A DNA stretch of 64,000 bases from Acinetobacter sp. 10FS3-1 (GTDB lineage: Bacteria; Pseudomonadota; Gammaproteobacteria; Pseudomonadales; Moraxellaceae), in assembly GCF_013343215.1 (NCBI RefSeq), contig NZ_CP039143.1, positions 992,001 through 1,056,000 of the forward strand. Reading direction: 5' to 3'. This document shows positions 57,041-64,000 of this stretch, in pieces (the first letter of the stretch is position 1; each line of letters starts with the position of its first letter). A model generated the notes under the pieces. The model saw only the letters and a list, made by a program, of their open reading frames with translations, was not told where the DNA came from and did no database searches. The translations under genes and the position numbers were made by a program.

Positions 57041-58276
57041 TTAACGCATTTTTGCGAAGAAACGGCCCAAGCGGGTGATGGCTTCACGCAGTTCATTTTC
57101 AGCTGGCAGGAAGACGACCCGGAAATGATCTGGGGTTGGCCAGTTAAAGCCCGTACCTTGAACCAGTAAAACTTTCTCGGCACGTAGCAGATCAAGCATC
57201 AGTTTTTCATCATCTTCGACTGGGTAGACATTTGGATCAAGTTTCGGGAAGCAGTACATTGCACCTTCAGGTTTGACACAGGAGATACCTGGAATCTCGT
57301 TCAGCATTTCCCAGGCAATATTGCGCTGCTCATATAAACGTCCGCCTGGACGGATCAGGTCATTAATTGATTGATAGCCGCCGAGCGCCGTTTGAATTGC
57401 ATATTGTGCCTGATGGTTGGCACAAAGACGCATTGAGGCCAGCATGTCCAGACCTTCGATATAATCCATGGCACGTGATCTGTCGCCCGTGATTGCCATC
57501 CAGCCAGAACGGTAACCTGCAATACGGTAGGCCTTGGATAAACCGTTAAACGAGATACATAGCTGGTCACCGGCCAGAGCAGCGACAGAAACATGCTCAA
57601 TCCCGTCATAAATGATTTTGTCGTAAATTTCGTCAGCAAACAGGATCAGGTCATATTTTTTAGCCAGATCGACAATTTGTTGCAGCACATGGCGCGGATA
57701 AACTGAACCGGTCGGGTTATTCGGGTTAATAATCACGATACCACGGGTATTTGGCGTGATTTTACTTTCCATATCCGCAATATCCGGATACCAGTGATTT
57801 TCTTCATCACATTTATAATGGATGGCTGTACCGCCAGACAGATTGACTGCCGCAGTCCAGAGCGGATAATCCGGCATCGGAATCAGCATTTCATCGCCAT
57901 CATCCAGCAGGCCTTGCATGGCCATTACAATCAGCTCGGAAACACCATTACCGACATACACGTCATTAACGTGCATATCCAGAATGCCTTTCTGCTGATA
58001 ATACTGGCAAATGGCCTTACGTGCCGGGAAAATCCCTTTAGAGTCGGTATAACCGACTGCATTTGGCAGATTGAGCGCAACATCATTAATAATTTCCTGA
58101 GGCGCTTCAAAGCCAAAGGGGGCGGGGTTGCCAATATTTAACTTGATAATTTTATGTCCGGCTTCTTCCATTTCATTGGCCGCTCGTAACACAGGTCCGC
58201 GAATGTCGTAGCAAACATGCTCGAGCTTAGATGATTTTTTGATTTCGCGAGGGGTTGTGTTAGCAATGCCGGACAT
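57041..58276 (-). CDS. alaA: Alanine aminotransferase (AlaA type)
   Basis: A PLP enzyme making alanine from pyruvate and glutamate. 411 residues, fold type I, AlaA-like throughout: YDIRGPVLRAANEMEEAGHK, KLNIGNPAPFGFEAP, YTDSKGIFPAR, GVSELIVMAMQGLL, INPNNPTGSVY, and the PLP lysine in FNGLSKAYRIAGYRSGW. The ATG at 58276 has GGATGGAATT upstream. The one at 58288 (MDGI) is less likely. It is divergent from msrB with a shared promoter region. Confidence 0.93.
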   Translation of the reverse strand: MSGIANTTPREIKKSSKLEHVCYDIRGPVLRAANEMEEAGHKIIKLNIGNPAPFGFEAPQEIINDVALNLPNAVGYTDSKGIFPARKAICQYYQQKGILDMHVNDVYVGNGVSELIVMAMQGLLDDGDEMLIPMPDYPLWTAAVNLSGGTAIHYKCDEENHWYPDIADMESKITPNTRGIVIINPNNPTGSVYPRHVLQQIVDLAKKYDLILFADEIYDKIIYDGIEHVSVAALAGDQLCISFNGLSKAYRIAGYRSGWMAITGDRSRAMDYIEGLDMLASMRLCANHQAQYAIQTALGGYQSINDLIRPGGRLYEQRNIAWEMLNEIPGISCVKPEGAMYCFPKLDPNVYPVEDDEKLMLDLLRAEKVLLVQGTGFNWPTPDHFRVVFLPAENELREAITRLGRFFAKMR

Positions 58277-58428
58277 AATTCCATCCAATTAATTTAGAGT
58301 TTAAAACTATAGATTACGCAAATGTCACAATCTATGCTGAAATTTCGCTAGAATTTTTTTCATCTCTAGCGTAAATATGGAAGTACTGAAGCATGACACT
58401 GAATGTCAAAGATTTAAAGGAGTTAGTG

Positions 58429-58848
58429 ATGGGAAAACTCAATAAAACCGACCGGGAATGGCAAAGAGAGTTATCACCAGAAGAGTTTCGCATTACTCGC
58501 GAGAAAGGAACCGAGCCGGCATTTACCGGGAAGTACTGGAATACCAAACAGGATGGCGTGTATGTCTGCCGTTGCTGCGGAACGCCGCTCTTTTCTTCAG
58601 AGACAAAATATGACAGCGGCTCTGGTTGGCCAAGTTTCTTTCGTCCGGTAAATAACTCGGCCATTGAAGAAATATCAGATCATTCGCATGGCATGATCAG
58701 AACTGAAATTGCCTGTCATCATTGTGACGCACATTTAGGGCATGTTTTTCCAGATGGCCCAGAACCGACAGGTTTACGCTATTGTGTAAACTCAGCCTCT
58801 TTAGACTTAAAAACACAAGAAAAAAATGATGAGGAAACCTATCCATGA
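58429..58848 (+). CDS. msrB: Peptide-methionine (R)-S-oxide reductase
   Basis: Repairs methionine-R-sulfoxide. 139 residues. Structural zinc cysteines in [10 protein letters not shown] and [25 protein letters not shown] and the catalytic Cys in [12 protein letters not shown] complete the domain. The ATG at 58429 has AAAGGAG 6 bases upstream, decisively better than the in-frame ATG at 58393. The stop overlaps the next gene's start (ATGA), coupling repair with peroxide removal. Confidence 0.95.
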   Translation: MGKLNKTDREWQRELSPEEFRITREKGTEPAFTGKYWNTKQDGVYVCRCCGTPLFSSETKYDSGSGWPSFFRPVNNSAIEEISDHSHGMIRTEIACHHCDAHLGHVFPDGPEPTGLRYCVNSASLDLKTQEKNDEETYP

Positions 58849-59321
58849 CCAGCATCTATCAGCTTGAAGCTGAATTGTTAGATGGAAAAAATAAAAGCCT
58901 TGCAGATTATGAAGGTAAAGTTCTCTTAATCGTGAATACTGCAAGTAAATGCGGTTTTACCCCGCAATTCGCCGGATTAGAAAAACTGTACCAGAAATAT
59001 AAGGAACAAGGGCTGGAAGTATTGGGTTTTCCGTGTAACCAGTTCGGCGGCCAGGACCCGGGTACGAATGAGCAGATCGGTACATTCTGCCAGAAGAATT
59101 ACGGAGTATCTTTTCCGATGTTTTCCAAAGTCGATGTAAAAGGTCCGGAAGCTCATGCGATTTTCCGTTATCTGACCAATAATTCTAAAGGCATTCTGGG
59201 CAATGGCATTAAATGGAACTTCACTAAATTTCTGATAGGGCGTGATGGCAAAGTATTGAACCGTTTTGCACCCACGACCAAGCCGGAAGATCTGGAAGAA
59301 GAGATTCAAAAGGCGTTGTGA
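58845..59321 (+). CDS. btuE: Glutathione peroxidase (thiol peroxidase type)
   Basis: A 158-residue Cys-type GPx. [19 protein letters not shown] carries the peroxidatic Cys (not Sec). [17 protein letters not shown] supplies Gln and a second Cys, and [13 protein letters not shown] the Trp/Asn of the tetrad. The internal Cys arrangement is typical of enzymes reduced by thioredoxin. It overlaps msrB by 4 bases, so the pair forms an oxidative-stress operon. Confidence 0.93.
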   Translation: MTSIYQLEAELLDGKNKSLADYEGKVLLIVNTASKCGFTPQFAGLEKLYQKYKEQGLEVLGFPCNQFGGQDPGTNEQIGTFCQKNYGVSFPMFSKVDVKGPEAHAIFRYLTNNSKGILGNGIKWNFTKFLIGRDGKVLNRFAPTTKPEDLEEEIQKAL

Positions 59322-59392
59322 TTGAAGTGAAATCGAAAGCTAAGGCGTAGGGATTCTGACTACAAATATCTAAACTAAAATAAACCTTCATG

Positions 59393-59425
59393 AAAAAACC
59401 CACTTCTGGCAAGTGGGTTTTATTT
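59393..59425. terminator. Bidirectional terminator between GPx and dapC genes
   Basis: AAAACCCACTT and AAGTGGGTTTT form an 11-bp stem with T-runs on both sides. Confidence 0.9.
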
Positions 59426-59442
59426 TGATTGAGGCACTACAA

Positions 59443-60612
59443 TCAGAGAATCATTTTTAAACGCTGCACCACCTGTTCACACTGGGCAAGGTCAGCAACC
59501 AGAGCCAAACGTACATGATTTTCACCCGGATTGCCCGCTGGAGTTTCACGCGACAGATAACGGCCCGGCAGCACCTTGATATGGACTTTTTTCATCAGAG
59601 TTTTAGCAAATTCTTCGTCATGATCGACTTTTAGCCAGTAGTAAAAACCGGCATCTGGTTTTTTGAGGGGCAATAAAGTGCCTAGCTCGTTTTGGAACAG
59701 GTCAAACTTGGCTCGGTACTGTATGCGGTTTTCTTCCACATGGGTTTCATCATTCCAGGCTGCAATAGAAGCCAGTTGATGCTGGACCGGCATGGCTGCG
59801 CCGTGGTAGGTCCGGTACTGTAAATAGGAGTGTAGTAATGCCGCATCACCTGCAATAAAGCCTGAACGTATCCCGGGCAGATTGGAACGCTTAGACAGCG
59901 AATGGAAGACCACACAGTTTTTATAATCATCACGGCCAATTTCAGCACAAACTTTCAATAAGCCGGTCGGGGCTTCGTCAAACCAGAGTTCGGAATAACA
60001 TTCATCTGAGGCAATTACGAAACCGTATTGATCTGAAAGGGCAATCAGCTTTTTAAACTGTTCTTTGGACAGTACCGCACCTGTCGGATTGCCAGGCGTA
60101 CAGACAAAGAGTAGGGCAGTTTTTTCCCAGACTGCGGCCGGCACAGCATCAAAATCACCCAAGTAGTCATTTTCTTCGGTACAGTTAATGAAATAAGGCT
60201 GGGCACCTGCCAATAAGGTCGCCCCTTCATAAATCTGGTAGAAGGGATTGGGCATGACCACATAAGGGGCATCTTCCCGGTTAATGAGTGCTTGAACAAA
60301 GGAAAAAATTGCTTCACGGGTGCCTGAAACTGGCAAAATATGGCTTTCAGCGCTGACTGTATTCAGCTTGAAACGTCGGCTCAGCCAATTGGCAATACTG
60401 ATACGTAACTCGGGTAGACCCTTGCTATTTGGATAAGTCGAAAGGTGCTGTAAATTATCAATAATTGCTTGTTTTACAAACTCAGGTGCAGGATGTTTGG
60501 GTTCGCCAATAGACAGAGGAATCAGAGGCAGATCCGCGGGCTGAATGCCGGCAAAAAGCTGGTTTAACTTTTCAAAGGGATAAGGATGTAATAAAGACAA
60601 GCTGGAGTTCAT
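59443..60612 (-). CDS. dapC: Succinyldiaminopimelate transaminase
   Basis: Lysine/diaminopimelate pathway aminotransferase, 389 residues, fold type I. LHPYPFEKLNQLFAGIQPAD, LSIGEPKHPAPEFV, TPGNPTGAVLSKEQF, SDECYSELWF and the PLP lysine in HSLSKRSNLPGIRSGF are the DapC pattern. The ATG at 60612 is preferred: longer frames to 60696 would overlap glnD's end and lack family residues. It starts 22 bp after the glnD stop, so the two form an operon, a common arrangement (glnD-dapC) in gammaproteobacteria. Confidence 0.92.
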   Translation of the reverse strand: MNSSLSLLHPYPFEKLNQLFAGIQPADLPLIPLSIGEPKHPAPEFVKQAIIDNLQHLSTYPNSKGLPELRISIANWLSRRFKLNTVSAESHILPVSGTREAIFSFVQALINREDAPYVVMPNPFYQIYEGATLLAGAQPYFINCTEENDYLGDFDAVPAAVWEKTALLFVCTPGNPTGAVLSKEQFKKLIALSDQYGFVIASDECYSELWFDEAPTGLLKVCAEIGRDDYKNCVVFHSLSKRSNLPGIRSGFIAGDAALLHSYLQYRTYHGAAMPVQHQLASIAAWNDETHVEENRIQYRAKFDLFQNELGTLLPLKKPDAGFYYWLKVDHDEEFAKTLMKKVHIKVLPGRYLSRETPAGNPGENHVRLALVADLAQCEQVVQRLKMIL

Positions 60613-60634
60613 GCGTATATTCCCGAGTAAAGGG

Positions 60635-63301
60635 TTAGTGTTGAGCATTGACCTGATGAGACGCCTCATCCAAAGCCGCTTTGAGCGCAGTTGCAAAGCT
60701 AAGCGACTCAGCCTGAGTCATCGGAATTCCATCCTTTTTGGTGACGAAGAAAATATCTTCAGCACGTTCGCCTAGGGTGGCAATCTTGGCAGAGTGAATA
60801 TCCAGGCCACGCATCATAAACAGGCCGCCAATCTTGGCCAGCAGACCCGGCTGATCCAGCGTCGCAATTTCAACCATATTCTGATTTAAGGCCGGGTTTA
60901 AAGTAATATCGACCGTATTTTCAATATCAAAATGGCGTAACTGGCGAGGAATACGACGCTGCATCAGGCCCGGATATTCATCTGAATGGCTCAAGGCCTC
61001 TTTCAGGGCGTCAATGACAGTTGCTTCACGTTCTGGATCAGTGAGTAGAGTGCCAAAACGGTCCAGCACCACATAGGTATCCAGACTAAAGGCTTTGGTC
61101 GCAGTAATAATCCGGGCATCCTGCACATCCAGATTCATGCGGTCCAAAATAGCCACAGTGGTGGCAAACAGGTTCGGCTTGTCTTGGGTATAAATGAAGA
61201 TCTGGACTGCATCTTGTGCATATTTGCGGTGCGCGCGCATTAATACCAAAGGTGCAGGATTGTCCCCATGCTCCAAAATGGCGCGTGTGTGCCAGGCAAT
61301 CTCATCGGCTGATTCTTTCAGGAAATAATCATCACCCAGCTCCTGCCAGACGGTTTCTACATCGTAGAGTGAGAAATCATTAACCAAGAGTTCACTGGCT
61401 GCAAACTTGGTATCTTCAATCAGCATTCTATAGTCGACCGGGCGGCCCAGACCGGACCGAATGACATCACGGGCATGGGTGTATAGCTGACGCATCAAAG
61501 AGGCACGCCAGGTATTCCAGAGTTTTGGATTGGTTGCATTGATATCGGCGACGGTGAGGGTATATAGATAATCCAGATGTTCCATATCTCCCATTTTTTC
61601 TGCAAATTCCCGTACTATATCCGGGTCAGAAATGTCTTTTTTCTGTGCAGTAACTGACATGAGCAGATGGTTTTGAATCAGCCAGGCAACCAGATTACAT
61701 TCGCGTTCGGTAAAGCCATGCGTCCGGCAGAACTTGATGGCATCAGCTGCTCCGAGTTCGCTATGGTCACCGCCACGTCCTTTGGCAATATCATGAAAAA
61801 TAGCAGCCAGATAGACAATATCGCGGCGGCTGAGACGCTGGAACACAGAGCTGACCACTGGAAAATCTTTGGCAAAACCGGGTTCCTTAAAGCGGTTCAG
61901 ATTACGCAGTAAGAGCAGAGTATGAGCATCCACGGTGTAAATATGGAATAGGTCATATTGCATCAGGCCGGTAATCTGGCCAAAGGCTGGAATATAATTG
62001 CCCAGTACGCCATAACGCTTCATCGTCACTAGAGTGTCATACAGGCGATATGGCGAGCGGATAATTGCCATGAAAAGTGCCTGATGAATTGGATTATCGC
62101 GAAAACTCTGGTCAATCCGTTTCGCTGCCAGCGTCAGCAGACGCAATGTGCGGGCACGGATACCTTCAATTTCCGGGCGGTTGGCCAGTAAATAAAAAAT
62201 TTCCAAGATAGCGCTGGGATTTTCTGAAAAAACTTTGTGATGCTGAACGGCAAGCTTGCCATCGACCAGCTTGAAGTTTTCGTTAATTTCTTCAATTTGA
62301 CGTTCATACTGCGGTAAACGTGGCGTAATCACCGATTCACTAAAGTAAGCCAGCAACATTTCATTCAGGGTAGATACCTGTTGTGCGCTGCGATAATAGC
62401 GCTTCATGAACTGTTCAATCGGATAATTCTGATGATGGCCTTCTTCGCGTACATAACCGAATTTGGCCGCAATTTCCCGCTGATAATCAAACAGCAGGCG
62501 GTTTTCATCACGCTTGGTCAGACGGTGCAAATGATGGCGGATTTCCCAGAGAAAGCTTTCTGCCTCTTCAAGTACGGCCAGTTCAAATTCTGAAATAAAA
62601 CCCAGATGCACCAAGTCATAAATACGGTTGACCCGAAAATGTCGTTTGGCAATCCAGCCAATCTGGTTAATATCCCGGATGCCGCCTGGGGCATTTTTGA
62701 TGTCTGGTTCCAGATTGCTTTCGGTGTCATTGTGCTGAGCATAGCGCTTATGCTGTTCATTGACCTTGGCATCAAAGAAGGTCTTATCCGTCCAGGTCTG
62801 TGAAACAATCCGCCGAGGCCATTTAGACAGGTTTTCATTGCCAATAATCAGACGAGCTTCAATCAGGGAGGTGGCCACTGTTAAGTCACTGCTTGCCTGA
62901 GTCACACATTCATTAATCGTACGGACACTGATGCCGGGCTTGAAATTACCCACATCCCAAAGAGAGGAAATAAAGGTCGAAATACGCTGTTCCTGTTCAG
63001 GAACAATCTTATTTTCGGACAGGATCATGATGTCGACATCGGAATAAGGCAGCATTTCGCGGCGGCCATAACCACCTACAGCAAACAGGCTGAGCTCCGT
63101 CTGATCCAGCGCGGCATGTTTCCAGAGGAACTGCAAGGCTTCATCAATCAGGTTGGAGCGCGCCAGAATGATGTCACGAATCGACTGTCCATTTTCAAAA
63201 CATTCCTGCAGCTGATTTTCAACATCGCTACGCCACTGGTTAATGGCCTGAATGTCATGGTTGCTTTGAATATAATTCAGCAAAGGTAAGGTATTGATCA
63301 T
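60635..63301 (-). CDS. glnD: PII uridylyltransferase / uridylyl-removing enzyme
   Basis: Nitrogen-status sensor that uridylylates PII when glutamine is low and removes UMP when it is high. 888 residues: nucleotidyltransferase domain with [19 protein letters not shown] (about residue 75-95), GlnE-like linker, HD hydrolase domain with [20 protein letters not shown] (about 480-500), and two C-terminal ACT domains (about 690-780 and 800-880, [20 protein letters not shown]). The frame is intact. The upstream gene is purT. Confidence 0.96.
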   Translation of the reverse strand: MINTLPLLNYIQSNHDIQAINQWRSDVENQLQECFENGQSIRDIILARSNLIDEALQFLWKHAALDQTELSLFAVGGYGRREMLPYSDVDIMILSENKIVPEQEQRISTFISSLWDVGNFKPGISVRTINECVTQASSDLTVATSLIEARLIIGNENLSKWPRRIVSQTWTDKTFFDAKVNEQHKRYAQHNDTESNLEPDIKNAPGGIRDINQIGWIAKRHFRVNRIYDLVHLGFISEFELAVLEEAESFLWEIRHHLHRLTKRDENRLLFDYQREIAAKFGYVREEGHHQNYPIEQFMKRYYRSAQQVSTLNEMLLAYFSESVITPRLPQYERQIEEINENFKLVDGKLAVQHHKVFSENPSAILEIFYLLANRPEIEGIRARTLRLLTLAAKRIDQSFRDNPIHQALFMAIIRSPYRLYDTLVTMKRYGVLGNYIPAFGQITGLMQYDLFHIYTVDAHTLLLLRNLNRFKEPGFAKDFPVVSSVFQRLSRRDIVYLAAIFHDIAKGRGGDHSELGAADAIKFCRTHGFTERECNLVAWLIQNHLLMSVTAQKKDISDPDIVREFAEKMGDMEHLDYLYTLTVADINATNPKLWNTWRASLMRQLYTHARDVIRSGLGRPVDYRMLIEDTKFAASELLVNDFSLYDVETVWQELGDDYFLKESADEIAWHTRAILEHGDNPAPLVLMRAHRKYAQDAVQIFIYTQDKPNLFATTVAILDRMNLDVQDARIITATKAFSLDTYVVLDRFGTLLTDPEREATVIDALKEALSHSDEYPGLMQRRIPRQLRHFDIENTVDITLNPALNQNMVEIATLDQPGLLAKIGGLFMMRGLDIHSAKIATLGERAEDIFFVTKKDGIPMTQAESLSFATALKAALDEASHQVNAQH

Positions 63302-63327
63302 GAACAGGGATCCGTTAGTATTTCAGC

Positions 63328-64000
63328 TTAATTTTGATGAACGCTAATTTGGTCGGCAGTCTGCTGGGCCAGTTCGCGTGCCTGGTCAATGGTTTCTGCG
63401 CGTGCAGTCGCCACACCCATACGACGACGCTTAAAGCCCTCAGGTTTGCCGAACAGGCGCACATCCGTATTCGGATTTGCTAAAGCAAGATTTAAGCCAG
63501 AAAATGAAAGATTATGGTCATCTACACCTGCATAAATCACGGCACTGGCTGCAATGCTATGACGTTCGGTGTTGACAGGCAGGCCAAGAATCGCACGGGC
63601 ATGCAGTTCAAACTCGCTCTGGAATTGTGAAGCTAAGGTGACCAGACCAGTATCATGCGGGCGCGGTGAAACTTCACTAAACCATACTTTGTCACCTTTA
63701 ATAAAGAGTTCCACACCGAAAATCCCGCAGCCACCGAGTGCTGTTGTGACTTTATGGGCAATGCGTTGCGACTCTTCCAGTGCAGCCGGGGTCATCGGCT
63801 GAGGTTGCCAGCTTTCCACATAATCGCCTGAATCCTGACGGTGCCCGATTGGATCACAATAGGATGTTTCGATTACACCGGTTTGCGGATTTTTTGCACG
63901 TACTGTCAGCAAAGTAATTTCAAAATCAAAATCAATCTGCGACTCAACAATCACTTTACCATGATTGATCCGGCCACCAGTCTGTGCATGGTCCCAGGCA
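63328..64000 (-). CDS. purT: Phosphoribosylglycinamide formyltransferase 2 (partial, 5' end beyond window)
   Basis: Formate- and ATP-dependent GAR transformylase of purine synthesis, ATP-grasp family. Only the C-terminal ~224 codons are in the window, open to the right edge. Visible: [16 protein letters not shown] at the edge, [58 protein letters not shown] (ATP-grasp metal site Glu) and [15 protein letters not shown]. It precedes glnD by 26 bp in the same direction. Confidence 0.93.
   Translation of the reverse strand, partial: AWDHAQTGGRINHGKVIVESQIDFDFEITLLTVRAKNPQTGVIETSYCDPIGHRQDSGDYVESWQPQPMTPAALEESQRIAHKVTTALGGCGIFGVELFIKGDKVWFSEVSPRPHDTGLVTLASQFQSEFELHARAILGLPVNTERHSIAASAVIYAGVDDHNLSFSGLNLALANPNTDVRLFGKPEGFKRRRMGVATARAETIDQARELAQQTADQISVHQN

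Overview
The window looks like a chromosomal segment of an Acinetobacter species (Moraxellaceae, Gammaproteobacteria). The evidence is the pheA-hisC-(tyrA-aroA fusion) cluster, the alaS-lysC-csrA and hisZ-purA orders, a BLUF photoreceptor, and protein sequences that read as typical Acinetobacter versions throughout. The species cannot be fixed from sequence reading alone. I saw no rRNA, tRNA or CRISPR array.

Layout: 1-1730 is the 5' part of mrcB (PBP1b) on the minus strand. 2242-3419 is nadK plus a DUF1315 gene. 4035-8754 holds a TrpD2/YbiB-like protein, dctA, an LCAD-type acyl-CoA dehydrogenase and a DJ-1/PfpI-like protein. 9235-13751 is an aromatic amino acid and histidine cluster: pheA, hisC and a fused prephenate dehydrogenase/EPSP synthase. 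13852-15824 holds a small conserved gene, an alpha/beta hydrolase and yaaA. An IS5-family (IS427-like) element sits at 16536-17374. Next comes a purine salvage pair: an NCS2 permease, behind a leader with mutually exclusive antiterminator and terminator hairpins, and an adenine deaminase. Two paralogous small lipoproteins flank a decayed stretch. 21942-32656 is core metabolism: rnhB, csrA, lysC, alaS, gap, hisZ and purA. 32851-39922 holds an M48 lipoprotein protease, slyD, dacC, an M61 peptidase, a BLUF protein and an alpha-carbonic anhydrase.

40219-51559 is an accessory region with a lipid-degradation theme: an SDR dehydrogenase, a secreted lipase-like hydrolase, a Tat-exported phosphocholine-type phospholipase C and a glycerophosphodiester phosphodiesterase. 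The SDR/hydrolase pair lies between two diverged ~150 bp direct repeats, each carrying a hairpin with a compensatory base-pair change. A complete IS66-family element (46024-48555, 8-bp target duplication CATTTACC) has inserted into a decayed IS3-family element between the phospholipase and rluE. A second decayed IS (IS5-like, 52382-52984) lies upstream of icd.

53251-64000 returns to core genes: icd, an M23 lipoprotein, an MFS transporter, alaA, msrB plus glutathione peroxidase (overlapping), glnD-dapC, and the 3' part of purT at the right edge. Several small genes are easy to miss: a 58-aa secreted Ala/Thr/Glu-rich protein (51867-52043), a 42-aa Gln/Lys-rich protein (54808-54936) and weaker candidates. 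Most gene ends carry clear rho-independent hairpins, listed individually.
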